Positions 24,456 through 32,974 of a stretch of 32,974 nt of DNA are shown in pieces. The translations under genes were made by a program, and so were the position numbers. This DNA is from Sphingobacteriales bacterium (GTDB taxonomy: Bacteria; Bacteroidota; Bacteroidia; Sphingobacteriales; Sphingobacteriaceae): positions 1-32,974 of the forward strand of contig JACXVB010000032.1 of NCBI GenBank assembly GCA_014763615.1, read 5' to 3'. The notes beneath the pieces were generated by a model, which ran no database searches, had not been told where the DNA came from, and worked only from the letters and a program-made list of their open reading frames with translations. Numbering within the stretch: the first letter of the stretch is position 1; each line of letters begins with the position of its first letter.

Positions 24456-24914
24456 ATGATGAAAAAGTATCTATCTACTATTTTTATGCTTATTCTTGGA
24501 ATAAACATAGAAGCGCAAACTATTATTCATAAAGAAAATTCTTCAATTCCATCTGAAGGCAATGGCTTAACGATTTCTAATAACGAGATCAAAGAAAATG
24601 GAAAATTAATAGCAAAATATAAAGTTAAGAAAACCGAGCTTAAGAGTAGAAAAAAAGAGAAAACCGAAGCTTTTGAAGTTCAAATATTTCGAACAGAAGG
24701 AGCTATGGTAGCTGATTATGAAATTACCATCAATAAAAATGAAAAAAGCAATAAACAATTCATTTTGGATGCTCATATCAATACCATTAATGATAGAGTA
24801 ACACACAATGGAGCTAATTTTTTAGATTACAGTATCAGCTATACCTCTGAAACCTCAGGCGTTCCTCAATTTAAAAAGGCAGTTAAATATCTATTATCCT
24901 TAGACTATCTTTAA
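24456..24914 (+). CDS. Secreted protein of unknown function
   Basis: 152 residues beginning with a signal peptide (MMKKYLSTIFMLILGINIEAQ, cleavage after IEAQ near residue 20 likely). The mature part is Lys- and Asn-rich, mainly beta strands, with no Cys and no recognised motif. The start could be either of two adjacent ATG codons (24456 or 24459). It stands alone between two terminators. I do not recognise the family. Confidence 0.8.
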   Translation: MMKKYLSTIFMLILGINIEAQTIIHKENSSIPSEGNGLTISNNEIKENGKLIAKYKVKKTELKSRKKEKTEAFEVQIFRTEGAMVADYEITINKNEKSNKQFILDAHINTINDRVTHNGANFLDYSISYTSETSGVPQFKKAVKYLLSLDYL

Positions 24915-24930
24915 TTCGATTAAAACCGTT

Positions 24931-24955
24931 AAAGCCGCTAAATAGCGGCTTTTTT
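24931..24955 (+). terminator. Terminator after the secreted protein
   Basis: AAAGCCGCTA (24931-24940) pairs with TAGCGGCTTT (24943-24952), then a T-run. Confidence 0.9.
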
Positions 24956-25061
24956 ATGCATTGTGCTGTCACTCTAATGTTACCTCAAATTTTTAATTTC
25001 TGAGTAACAATTTACCGCTTGAGCTGTCTTATTCACATTATTTATAAAATCATAGAATAGA

Positions 25062-27578
25062 ATGAGACGATTATACTTTCTACTACTATTTACTTTTTTT
25101 TCGAGCCAATTTATTTATGCACAATTTCCAGGAGGAGGTACAAAGCCATCCATCACTGGGAAAATCACAGGAACTGTTATTGATTCATTAACTAAAAAGC
25201 CGGTTGATTATGCTACTATTTCTTTATCCAAAAGTGGCTCTGCAAAATCTACTAATGGCTCTTTAGCAGACGATAAAGGTGCTTTCAAGATTGATCAAAT
25301 CAGACCGGGAAAATATAGAATTACCATTTCCTTCATCGGTTACAATACCAAAATCATAGACCCTATTTCCACAACCCTAGCAAAACCAGATTTGAACTTA
25401 GGAAATATTATTTTATCTCCAAGTGCTAAAATGTTGAATGAAGTAACCGTTACCGGCGAAAAATCTTTAGTGGAAAATAAGATTGATAAAATTGTTTACA
25501 ATGCAGAGAAGGATGTGACCATTTCTGGAGGAAACTCTACTGATGTTTTAAGAAAAGTTCCGTTACTAACAGTAGATTACGATGGAAATTTATCTTTAAG
25601 AGGAAGCTCTAATGTGAAGGTTTTGATTAATGGTAAACCCTCTGGCGTGATGGCGGGCAACATGGCTGATGCTTTGAAAGCCATCCCAGCAGATCAGATT
25701 AAAAGTGTGGAAGTGATTACCTCGCCATCCGCAAAATACGATGCCGAAGGAACTTCTGGAATTGTAAACATCATCACTAAAAAAACAAATTTAGAAGGAG
25801 TAAGCGGTTCTATCAACGCTGGCGTTGGAACTCGTCAGAACAGCGGAAATGGGAATTTGAACATTAAAACTGGAAGATTAACACTTTCTGGAAATGGTGG
25901 CGGTTACGCTTCTTGGCCGCAAACTTCGAGACTTAGTTTTGATAAAACCAGTACAGATAATTCTTTTTCTCTGAATCAAAGCGGAGAGAGTAAAACCAAA
26001 AGAATAGCCACGAATGGTTCTTTAGGTGCAGATTATGATTTTAACAATTATAACTCTGTAAGTTCGAGCTTAAAGCTAAATTGGTTTCAGTTTTCAACGG
26101 ATGGAAATAATTTGAATCAAAATATCTTTAATGGAAATTCTTTTGAATTTAACCGTGGTACTTTTAATAAAACTAAAGTAACTGGTTACGATTGGAATAA
26201 CGATTACACCCATAAGTTTAAGAAAGAAGGTGCTGAAATTTCTTTCGCTTTTCAGCTCACCAAAAGTAATTTAGACAATAATTATAATTCAGATTTCACC
26301 TTCCCATCAAGCAGTTCTATCCCTGATTCTAGCGAAATTGGCACGAGTGGAGCGGTAAATAAGGAAAACACTTTTCAGGTAGATTATACTTATCCGTTTG
26401 AAAAAGTGGTTTGGGAAGTAGGTGCTAAAACCATTTTAAGAGATATTTCTAACGATTCTGGCGTACAAAGTTTTGTGCCTTCAACAGGTCAAACCAATAT
26501 TGATCCTGCCAGAAATTACATCTACACTTACAATCAAAATGTATATGCCGGATATAGCACATTTGGATTCACCATCGCTAAAAAATATGGTGTAAAAGCG
26601 GGAGCTAGATTTGAAGGAACCACGATTAAAGGAGCACCAAACAGCGCAAGCGTTATCCCAACAATCTCAAATAGTTATCAAAATGTAACACCTAGTGTGG
26701 TAGTTTCTAGAAGTTTTAAGAATTTCCAAACTCTAAAGTTGAGCTATAACAAACGTATTCAAAGACCCAGCTTGTTTTATTTAAATCCGTTTAGAAACAG
26801 TGCCGATCCTTTAAATGTGAGCCAAGGAAATCCAAATTTATCCCCAGAAATTTCAGATAATTATGAGCTGAATTACTCTACATTTATTAAAACTACCATC
26901 ATCAATGCGTCTATCTATTTCAGAAATACACATGATATTATCGAAAGTATTGTAAGTAATTACACTACTGATGACGGCAAAACGGGTTCATTAACCACTT
27001 ACCAAAACGTAGGAACAAATAATGCATTTGGTTTTAATTTCTTTGGTTCGATAAATCCTATCAAACCCTTAACCATAAGAGGTAATTTTAATTTGAATTC
27101 TTATGATACGAATTTATCTCAGCAAACGGCTAATGCTTCTTCCTCAGCAAACAAAACCTACTTGATGTATAATGCTTTCTTAAGTGCAAGTTTGATTTTA
27201 CCTAAAGGAGTAACTTTCGAGACTTTCTTGATTACCAACTCACCTCGTAGAACGTTTCAAGGGAAAAACCCATCTTTTAACATGTGGAATTTAGGGATCA
27301 AAAAAGAATTGTTTAACAAGAAGGGAAGTATTGGGATGAATATCATTGATCCTTTTAACGATAGAAAGAATTTCAATTCAGAGATTAGCAGTCCGTTATT
27401 TACACAAACCAGTAATTTCTCTATTCCTTTCCGTTCTATCGGGATTAATTTTAGCTGGAGATTTGGGTCATTAAAAGTGAGCCAAAACCCTAAAAAAGGA
27501 GTTCAAAATAACGATTTAAAACAAGGAGACAGCGGTCAAGGTGGTGGAATTGGCGGTACTGGCACTGGGAATAATTAA
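25062..27578 (+). CDS. TonB-dependent outer-membrane receptor, OMP_b-brl_3 type
   Basis: An 838-residue outer-membrane protein. A signal peptide occupies ~1-21 (ends in IYAQ). A carboxypeptidase-regulatory-like beta-sandwich follows (~32-110: GTVIDSLTKKPVDYATISL, IRPGKYRITISFIGY), then a plug domain (~125-240: LRKVPLLTVDYDGNLSLRGSSNVKVLINGKP in parts, and VITSPSAKYDAEGTSGIVNIITKK), then a ~580-residue barrel of the type seen in Bacteroidota receptors. The chain ends in a Gly/Asn-rich tail (GGGIGGTGTGNN) after the last strand, so the usual C-terminal aromatic residue is missing. No SusD partner is adjacent and the ligand is unknown. Confidence 0.92.
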   Translation: MRRLYFLLLFTFFSSQFIYAQFPGGGTKPSITGKITGTVIDSLTKKPVDYATISLSKSGSAKSTNGSLADDKGAFKIDQIRPGKYRITISFIGYNTKIIDPISTTLAKPDLNLGNIILSPSAKMLNEVTVTGEKSLVENKIDKIVYNAEKDVTISGGNSTDVLRKVPLLTVDYDGNLSLRGSSNVKVLINGKPSGVMAGNMADALKAIPADQIKSVEVITSPSAKYDAEGTSGIVNIITKKTNLEGVSGSINAGVGTRQNSGNGNLNIKTGRLTLSGNGGGYASWPQTSRLSFDKTSTDNSFSLNQSGESKTKRIATNGSLGADYDFNNYNSVSSSLKLNWFQFSTDGNNLNQNIFNGNSFEFNRGTFNKTKVTGYDWNNDYTHKFKKEGAEISFAFQLTKSNLDNNYNSDFTFPSSSSIPDSSEIGTSGAVNKENTFQVDYTYPFEKVVWEVGAKTILRDISNDSGVQSFVPSTGQTNIDPARNYIYTYNQNVYAGYSTFGFTIAKKYGVKAGARFEGTTIKGAPNSASVIPTISNSYQNVTPSVVVSRSFKNFQTLKLSYNKRIQRPSLFYLNPFRNSADPLNVSQGNPNLSPEISDNYELNYSTFIKTTIINASIYFRNTHDIIESIVSNYTTDDGKTGSLTTYQNVGTNNAFGFNFFGSINPIKPLTIRGNFNLNSYDTNLSQQTANASSSANKTYLMYNAFLSASLILPKGVTFETFLITNSPRRTFQGKNPSFNMWNLGIKKELFNKKGSIGMNIIDPFNDRKNFNSEISSPLFTQTSNFSIPFRSIGINFSWRFGSLKVSQNPKKGVQNNDLKQGDSGQGGGIGGTGTGNN

Positions 27579-27600
27579 AATTTATCAATTTTGATTTTTT

Positions 27601-27634
27601 AAGGTTTGAGTTTCAAAACTCAGACCTTATCTTT
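27601..27634. terminator. Bidirectional terminator between the receptor and the binding-protein gene
   Basis: A 13-base stem, 27601-27613 with 27616-27628, has a single mismatch or G-U. Plus-strand T-run follows. Its right arm overlaps the last stop codon of the minus-strand gene (27627-27629). Confidence 0.87.
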
Positions 27635-29288
27635 TTATCACGCTTTTCAAAAACAACAAATTCTGTGCATTCTTACTCAAACCGCTAATATTGTTCTGAA
27701 ATAAGGTGACAGATTCATCATAGTACAAGATCACAACAGGCGCTTGTTCCATCACTAACTGGTCCATTTGCTGATAAAGCTGATGACGTTTTTTATCGTT
27801 TTTGAGGTAATATAATTTCTCAAATAATGCATCAAATTTAGGATCGCTAAAGCTGGTGTAATTTGGTCCGTTGGGCACAAAGTTTTTAGAGTAAAACATA
27901 GAAAGCTCATTTTCACCATCAGCATAATCGGCAATCCAACTTCCTCTAAAGAAATTTACCTGTCTTTTGGCGATAATCTCTCTTAAAGAAGCACTTTGGT
28001 TCACTTCAATGGTTGATTTAATGCCAATATCATTTAATTCTCCTTGTATAAATTCAATCAAATCTTTATAAGTGGTGGTGGTATTTAATGTGATTTGTGG
28101 CATCCCTACTCCGTTTGGGTAACCAGCCTCCGCTAATAATAGTTTTGCTTTTTCAGGATCATAATGATAACCTTTAACTGCATTTGTATCAAATCCGGGC
28201 ATCCCTTTCGGGATAAATCCAGCATTTCCGGGTGTGCCAATGCTATTTCTTAAATATTTTACTAGTTTTTCTCTATTAATCGCATAATTGATGGCTTGCC
28301 GCACTTTAACAAATTTTAAAGGAGAGTTTTTAACGATTGGTAAACTGCTATCCACCACAATTCCCAAATATTCGGTATTCAGGTACGGACCTTTTTCTAA
28401 CTTAAATTTTCCTCGATATTTTTGAGTCATTTCGCCGTCTTTGGTCAAAATATCATCGCGATAGCTGCCATCCACGCTCGTGAAATAGTCTAATCTTTTT
28501 TTGATGAATTCCATAAAAGCAGTTTGCTTATCAGGAATAAAAGTCACTTTTATGGCATCCAAATAAGGTAATCGAGAACCTTTTTTATCTTTTTCAAAAT
28601 AATTTGGGTTTTTGAGTAACACCAAAACCTCTCCTTCTTTCCAGTATTTAAATTTAAACGGACCGGTGCCAACGGGATGTGTTCTGAAAGATTTCCCGTA
28701 AAAATCAGCAACTTCATGAGGCACAACTGCACAATATGGAGCGGTAAGCATCGCCATAAATGGCGGAAAAGGTTTGTTCAAATGAATGATAAAGGTAGAA
28801 TCGTTAGCTGAATCAAACGCATTTTTACCATCCACCTTATCGTTAAAAATCCATGCTCCAGAAGAAGCAATTTTGGGATCAATAATTCTCGAAAAGCTGT
28901 ATTTAAAATCCCCAGCAACTACCTTTCTTCCTTTTCCATTCGGAAATAAACCATCATCCTGAAAAAAAACATCATTTCTTAAATGAAAGGTATAGGTTTT
29001 TCCATCTTCAGAGATCTCCCATTTTTTGGCAATGCAGGGCTGTATGTGTAAGCTATCATCAATCTGAACCAAACCATTAAAAATCTGATTACACATCCAA
29101 AGTACATTCAGATTTCGGGCAAAAGCGGGATCTAGCGAGGTTAAACCCTGATCCAGATTCATGTTAAAAACCTTTTTATCAGAATTTTCTTTAGTAGAGT
29201 AACAAGAACTGAAAACTCCAAGAATCAGGAGGAGAAAAGCCAGTAATTTTAAGTAAGCTTTACGTGAATCTGTTAAAAGTAAAAACAT
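27627..29288 (-). CDS. Lipoprotein oligopeptide-binding protein (SBP_bac_5 family)
   Basis: A 553-residue solute-binding protein of the DppA/OppA class. The N-terminus is a lipoprotein signal: a hydrophobic stretch then the lipobox GVFSSC (Cys ~29). The family features follow: LDPAFARNLNVLWMCNQIFNGL in parts (~52-73), the KWEISEDGKTYTFHLRNDVFF region (~88-108), VGTGPFKFKYWKEGE (~197-211), and VRQAINYAINREKLVKY (~324-340). No permease genes are adjacent, so the cognate transporter is elsewhere or the protein acts alone. The exact start is uncertain by a few codons; the upstream codons add only MFLLLTDSRKAY. Confidence 0.9.
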   Translation of the reverse strand: MFLLLTDSRKAYLKLLAFLLLILGVFSSCYSTKENSDKKVFNMNLDQGLTSLDPAFARNLNVLWMCNQIFNGLVQIDDSLHIQPCIAKKWEISEDGKTYTFHLRNDVFFQDDGLFPNGKGRKVVAGDFKYSFSRIIDPKIASSGAWIFNDKVDGKNAFDSANDSTFIIHLNKPFPPFMAMLTAPYCAVVPHEVADFYGKSFRTHPVGTGPFKFKYWKEGEVLVLLKNPNYFEKDKKGSRLPYLDAIKVTFIPDKQTAFMEFIKKRLDYFTSVDGSYRDDILTKDGEMTQKYRGKFKLEKGPYLNTEYLGIVVDSSLPIVKNSPLKFVKVRQAINYAINREKLVKYLRNSIGTPGNAGFIPKGMPGFDTNAVKGYHYDPEKAKLLLAEAGYPNGVGMPQITLNTTTTYKDLIEFIQGELNDIGIKSTIEVNQSASLREIIAKRQVNFFRGSWIADYADGENELSMFYSKNFVPNGPNYTSFSDPKFDALFEKLYYLKNDKKRHQLYQQMDQLVMEQAPVVILYYDESVTLFQNNISGLSKNAQNLLFLKSVIKR

Positions 29289-29305
29289 CTAAACCTTCAA
29301 ATTTT

Positions 29306-29313
29306 TATCTTTG
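29306..29313 (+). promoter_or_regulatory. Possible -7 element of the BtuF-like gene
   Basis: TATCTTTG matches TAnnTTTG, 25 bases before the ATG. No TTG at the usual distance upstream. Confidence 0.4.
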
Positions 29314-29338
29314 GCAAATTAAGATAAAAGCTCAATAA

Positions 29339-30265
29339 ATGAATCAGCAAAAAATCATTTCCTTATTACCCGCAGCAACAGAAATTATTTGCGCCTTAGG
29401 TTTAGAAGGAAATTTGGTGGGGAGGTCTCATGAATGTGATTTTCCAGAAAGCGTTAAAAATTTACCTGTTTGTTCTGATGCTAAATTTCTATCGGGGGCA
29501 AGTAGCGAAGAAATTAACCAACAGGTAATGGAAATCTTAACAAACGCATTATCAATTTATCAGATTGATCAAGAAATGATTGAGCATTTAAAACCTGATG
29601 TAGTGATTACACAGGCTCAATGCGATGTTTGTGCGGTTTCTTTAAAAGATGTAGAAACAGCACTGATTAACTTATTGGCTAATGAAACGCAAATTATCTC
29701 TTTGCAACCAAATACTTTAGCGGATATTTTTGGAGAAATTAGTACAGTTGCCTCGATTTTAGATGCGGAAGAACAAGGCAAGCAGTTAATAGAAGATTTG
29801 GAGGAACGAGTGAACATTGTGCGGCACAAACTGAAATTCTTTCCGGATAAGCCCAAAGTGGTGATGATAGAATGGCTTTCGCCGATGATGGTTGCCGGAA
29901 ACTGGATTCCGGAATTGGTAGAGATTGCGGGAGGAAAATCGGTGTTAGCAGAAAACGGAAAACACTCTCCTTTTGTAACTTGGGAGCAGATTTATGATGA
30001 AAATCCAGAAATTATAGTAGTTGCGCCTTGCGGATTTTCTATCAGTAGAACGCTGCAAGAAATAGATTTACTGCTCAACTTACCCGGTTGGATAGATTTG
30101 GATGCCGTAAAAAATAATCGAGTATATATTGCTGATGGAAATGCTTATTTCAACAGAAGCGGACCGAGAATTGTAGATAGTATCGAGATTTTAGCAGAAA
30201 TTATCACCCCAAAATACTTCTCTTTTGGTTATGAAGGAGCAGCTTGGATTAAATTTGAAATGTAG
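29339..30265 (+). CDS. BtuF-like (cobalamin-type) substrate-binding fold protein, no signal peptide
   Basis: A 308-residue protein with the fold of BtuF/periplasmic binding proteins: ISLLPAATEIICALGLEGNLVGRSHECDFP (two parts, ~7-36) at the start, a second lobe from ~165 with VVMIEWLSPMMVAGNWIPELVEIAGG (in parts), and PGWIDLDAVKNNRVYIADG near ~258. Known BtuF proteins are exported, but this one starts directly at the first strand with no signal peptide or lipobox, so it is predicted cytoplasmic or wrongly started. No ABC permease or ATPase gene adjoins it. Ligand (cobalamin, haem or other) cannot be assigned. Confidence 0.85.
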   Translation: MNQQKIISLLPAATEIICALGLEGNLVGRSHECDFPESVKNLPVCSDAKFLSGASSEEINQQVMEILTNALSIYQIDQEMIEHLKPDVVITQAQCDVCAVSLKDVETALINLLANETQIISLQPNTLADIFGEISTVASILDAEEQGKQLIEDLEERVNIVRHKLKFFPDKPKVVMIEWLSPMMVAGNWIPELVEIAGGKSVLAENGKHSPFVTWEQIYDENPEIIVVAPCGFSISRTLQEIDLLLNLPGWIDLDAVKNNRVYIADGNAYFNRSGPRIVDSIEILAEIITPKYFSFGYEGAAWIKFEM

Positions 30266-30305
30266 AACAAAGGGTTATAGTCCAAAATTATTTATAATTT
30301 TAATT

Positions 30306-30605
30306 ATGGGAAGGTTAAAAAATTACTCTCAAGAAATAAATCGGCTTTGTGCAAAACACAAGGTTAAGAGTTTGTACGCTTTCGGTTCTGTGCTCACAGA
30401 TAAGTTTAATGAGAATAGTGATATTGATTTGATGGTAGATTTTTCTGATGTTGAATTGGAAAACTATGCCGATAATTATTTCGATCTTAAGTTTTCTCTC
30501 CAAGATATTTTAAAAAGACCAGTAGATTTGCTTGAAGAAAAGGCAATTAAAAATCCATATTTCAAGCAATCTGTTTTCAAACAAAGACAGCTTATTTATG
30601 GATGA
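30306..30605 (+). CDS. mntA: MntA-type nucleotidyltransferase antitoxin
   Basis: A 99-residue minimal nucleotidyltransferase. The motif GSVLTDKFNENSDIDLMVDF (~28-47) has the GS and DxD pattern of active MNT proteins. Members paired with HEPN proteins are antitoxins that AMPylate the toxin. The start at ATG 30306 is chosen because the upstream in-frame codons overlap the previous gene's end and have no family similarity. The stop overlaps the start of the next gene by eight bases, the usual coupling of mntA with hepT. Confidence 0.88.
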   Translation: MGRLKNYSQEINRLCAKHKVKSLYAFGSVLTDKFNENSDIDLMVDFSDVELENYADNYFDLKFSLQDILKRPVDLLEEKAIKNPYFKQSVFKQRQLIYG

Positions 30606-30938
30606 TAACCTTAAGGCTTGGCTTTTTGATATATTAAATGCGATATCAGAAATTGAAAGTTTCTTTTCAAATCAGCCTAAAATATTTTCTACCTATCAAG
30701 AAAACATCGTTGTTAAAAGAGCTTTCGAAAGAAATATGGAATTATCGGCGAAGCAATGAGTAGAATATTGAAAGCTGATGAAACTATTTCTATCACAAAT
30801 TCAAGGAAGTTGGTTGATTTGAGAAATAGAATTATACATGGTTATGATTCTGTTTCTGATGACGTGATTTGGGGAATTATCATAAGACATTTACCCGTTT
30901 TAAAATCAGAAGTTGAGCAGCTAATTTCAGAGGATTAA
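30598..30938 (+). pseudogene. hepT: HepT-type (HEPN) toxin gene split by a one-base frameshift
   Basis: The N-terminal half (30598-30759: MDDNLKAWLFDILNAISEIE and on) and the C-terminal half (30756-30938: MSRILKADETISITNSRKLV and on) together match one HepT protein of ~113 residues. They lie in different frames. At 30741-30759 the sequence reads ELSAKQ-stop, while adding one A near 30744 would give ELIGEAMSRIL, the family sequence. The RNase motif RNRIIHGY (R-x4-H-x-Y) is in the second half. A stop/start overlap ATGA (30756-30759) could allow the second half to be made separately. A sequencing error in the TTA-TCG region is the main alternative. Confidence 0.82.
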
Positions 30939-30962
30939 TATTTCAAATTGACTTAACAATTC

Positions 30963-31715
30963 ATGCAAAAAAAAGAACGTTACGAAGCTTTTGTAGATTA
31001 TTTTTCCAAACATCAGCCACAGGCAGAAACTGAATTACATTATACCAATCCTTTTGAATTACTCATTGCCGTGATTCTTTCTGCACAATGTACAGATAAG
31101 CGTATTAATCAGGTTACACCAAAATTATTCGAGCGTTTTCCAACTCCAGAATCTTTGGCTGCGGCAACTTCTGATGAAGTTTTTAGCTATATCCGATCCG
31201 TTAGTTATCCCAATAATAAGGCAAAGCATTTGGTTGGGATGGCGAACGTTTTACTAAACGAGTTCCACGGAGAAGTGCCTTCTGATATTAATGATTTACA
31301 AAAAATGCCTGGTGTGGGAAGAAAAACCGCAAATGTAATTGCATCAGTTATCTTTAATGCGCCCGCAATGGCCGTAGATACTCATGTTTTTCGAGTTTCT
31401 AATCGATTAGGATTGACCACAGCAGCTAAAACTCCTTTAGCAGTAGAAAAGCAATTGGTGAAATACCTTCCGCAAGATAAAATTCATATTGCCCATCATT
31501 GGTTGATTTTACATGGTAGATATATCTGTTTAGCTCGTAGTCCAAAATGTGAAATTTGTCCAATTAGTCATTTCTGTAAATATGATGAAAAGCAAAACAC
31601 AGCAGCTGCGTTGAAGAAAAAAGAAGCAGCAGAGCTCAAGAAACAACAGCAAAAAGCTCAGAAGCTAAAGAAAGACAAAATAGCTAAGGAGTTGAAGAAA
31701 AGAGCGGTGAAATGA
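30963..31715 (+). CDS. nth: Endonuclease III
   Basis: Bifunctional DNA glycosylase/AP lyase for oxidised pyrimidines. The helix-hairpin-helix MPGVGRKTANVIA (~117-129) holds the catalytic Lys, and AVDTHVFRVSNRLGL (~137-151) the catalytic Asp. The 4Fe-4S motif C-x6-C-x2-C-x5-C is complete in CLARSPKCEICPISHFC (~188-204). The last ~40 residues are an additional Lys/Ala/Gln-rich helical tail not found in E. coli Nth, probably a nucleic-acid contact. ATG start 30963. Confidence 0.96.
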   Translation: MQKKERYEAFVDYFSKHQPQAETELHYTNPFELLIAVILSAQCTDKRINQVTPKLFERFPTPESLAAATSDEVFSYIRSVSYPNNKAKHLVGMANVLLNEFHGEVPSDINDLQKMPGVGRKTANVIASVIFNAPAMAVDTHVFRVSNRLGLTTAAKTPLAVEKQLVKYLPQDKIHIAHHWLILHGRYICLARSPKCEICPISHFCKYDEKQNTAAALKKKEAAELKKQQQKAQKLKKDKIAKELKKRAVK

Positions 31716-31849
31716 GAGAGTTACTCACATTTATTTGAAATATCATTCATTTAAATTAATTTGAGATATTAAATTTTTATTTACCAAAATTTTTAGCAAA
31801 ATTTGTTCGATTTAGAATTTATAGATAAAAAATACTAAAAATATGATAC
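31716..31849. other. nth-recA spacer
   Basis: 134 AT-rich bases with no TAnnTTTG box that I can identify and no terminator for nth. A six-codon frame starting at ATG 31843 overlaps the recA start out of frame. Confidence 0.4.
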
Positions 31850-32866
31850 ATGAGCGCAAGTAACGAAAAATTAAAAGCCCTTCAACTTACCTTAGATAAA
31901 CTAGAAAAATCTTACGGTAAAGGTGCAGTAATGAAATTAGGAGATGCCCCTATTGAAGCAATGGAAGCTATTTCTACAGGTTCATTAGGTTTAGACATTG
32001 CCTTAGGAATTGGAGGTTTGCCAAAAGGTAGAGTAGTTGAAATTTACGGTCCGGAATCTTCTGGTAAAACCACTTTAGCCACTCATGTTATCGCAGAGGC
32101 TCAGAAAAAAGGCGGAATCGCAGCAATTATTGATGCCGAACATGCATTTGATCAATTTTATGCAAAGAAGTTAGGTGTGGATATCGAAAATCTATTGATT
32201 TCACAACCAGATAATGGTGAGCAAGCTTTAGAAATTGCCGATAATTTGATTCGTTCAGGTGCGATTGATGTCATCGTAATTGACTCTGTTGCGGCTTTAG
32301 TTCCTAAAAGTGAGATTGAAGGCGAAATGGGCGATTCTAAAATGGGTTTACAAGCTCGTTTAATGTCTCAAGCTTTACGTAAGCTAACAGGAACCATCAG
32401 CAAAACCAATTGCTGCTGTATTTTTATCAACCAATTAAGAGAGAAAATTGGGGTGATGTTTGGTAATCCAGAAACTACAACCGGTGGTAACGCACTGAAA
32501 TTTTATGCTTCGGTACGTTTGGATATCAGAAGAATAGCTCAAATTAAAGATGCTGATGAAGTTTCTGGAAATAGGGTGAAAGTGAAAATCGTAAAAAATA
32601 AAGTAGCCCCTCCTTTCAGAATTGCAGAATTTGACATCATGTTTGGACAAGGGATTTCTAAAGTGGGAGAAATTATAGATTTAGGCGTGGAATACGGAAT
32701 TATCAAAAAAGCTGGTTCGTGGTTTAGCTATGGCGATACCAAATTAGGACAAGGTAGAGACGCGGTAAAACAGCTTTTATTAGATAACCCTGAACTTTCA
32801 GAAGAATTGGAAGCGAAAATTAAGGAAACAGTTTCTGGAGTAACGCTTTTGGTTGAACCAAAATAG
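31850..32866 (+). CDS. recA: Recombinase RecA
   Basis: Strand-exchange ATPase of homologous recombination. Walker [11 protein letters not shown] (~66-75), the catalytic Glu in AEHAFD (~95), Walker [11 protein letters not shown] (~140-149), loop L1 [21 protein letters not shown] in parts (~155-175), and L2 [21 protein letters not shown] in parts (~193-213) are all conserved. 338 residues, with a short acidic C-terminus. Followed after 60 bases by a strong terminator. No SOS box of LexA type is recognised upstream. Confidence 0.99.
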   Translation: MSASNEKLKALQLTLDKLEKSYGKGAVMKLGDAPIEAMEAISTGSLGLDIALGIGGLPKGRVVEIYGPESSGKTTLATHVIAEAQKKGGIAAIIDAEHAFDQFYAKKLGVDIENLLISQPDNGEQALEIADNLIRSGAIDVIVIDSVAALVPKSEIEGEMGDSKMGLQARLMSQALRKLTGTISKTNCCCIFINQLREKIGVMFGNPETTTGGNALKFYASVRLDIRRIAQIKDADEVSGNRVKVKIVKNKVAPPFRIAEFDIMFGQGISKVGEIIDLGVEYGIIKKAGSWFSYGDTKLGQGRDAVKQLLLDNPELSEELEAKIKETVSGVTLLVEPK

Positions 32867-32927
32867 ACAATAAAATTTGACTAGTCCTAAATAAGCGATA
32901 CAGTTTTACAAGGATAATAAAATTAGG

Positions 32928-32959
32928 TAGCATCATGAATATTCATGATGCTATTTTTT
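32928..32959 (+). terminator. Terminator after recA
   Basis: A 26-base perfect palindrome (32928-32953) with core CATGAATATTCATG, followed by six Ts. Confidence 0.93.
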
Positions 32960-32974
32960 GTTTTATACGATTTG

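Noticed and set aside
30598-30938. Programmed ribosomal frameshift in hepT
   Set aside because: No slippery heptamer or downstream structure is seen at 30735-30760; a simple deletion explains it better.
31843-31863. Upstream micro-ORF regulating recA
   Set aside because: Six codons overlapping the recA start; easily chance in such AT-rich sequence.

Overview
The window is chromosomal DNA of a low-GC Bacteroidota, most likely a Pedobacter-like member of the Sphingobacteriaceae. The grounds are promoter elements of the TTG-N17-23-TAnnTTTG type, A-rich leaders mostly without Shine-Dalgarno sequences, a fused hemC-hemD gene, a DUF3098 gene between ftsX and uppP, an OMP_b-brl_3 TonB-dependent receptor, and repeat families I know from this phylum. 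Genes are dense and almost all are housekeeping; no phage and no transposase gene is visible.

Layout. (1) 1-101: 3' end of a 5S rRNA and the rRNA operon terminator. (2) 241-9384: haem biosynthesis cluster hemA, hemCD, hemB, hemL, a histidine kinase/response regulator pair, a small membrane protein, hemE, then hemJ behind its own promoter. It covers glutamyl-tRNA to coproporphyrinogen III, plus protoporphyrinogen oxidation. Coproporphyrinogen oxidase and the final iron-insertion enzyme are not here. (3) 9386-10672: on the minus strand, an ECF sigma factor and a small protein, then a 400-base divergent gap. (4) 10673-16013: uvrA, a metZ-type gene, an OsmC protein and a LysE-type exporter. (5) 16030-16714: a YceI protein behind a striking double palindrome. 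(6) 20469 down to 16723 on the minus strand: ftsX, DUF3098, uppP, truB, ribF. (7) 20553-21057: a VF530-type protein and a candidate short terminated RNA. (8) 21058-24342: leuS with two in-frame insertions. (9) 24456-30265: a secreted protein, a TonB-dependent receptor, an oligopeptide-binding lipoprotein and a BtuF-like protein. (10) 30306-30938: an MntA/HepT-type toxin-antitoxin pair whose toxin is split by a frameshift. (11) 30963-32953: nth and recA.

The most unusual content is repeat-driven remodelling of ordinary genes. leuS contains a 481-base element made of two ~35-base inverted repeats around a DUF559 nuclease domain, read through in frame inside the editing region, and a solitary copy of the same repeat just before KMSKS. 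Separately, degenerate tandem heptamers (often ACTNNNA on the sense strand) abut the start codons of hemL, hemJ, metZ and osmC, and the same kind of tract forms an extra ~27-residue segment inside RibF.

All identifications come from reading motifs; no database search was possible.
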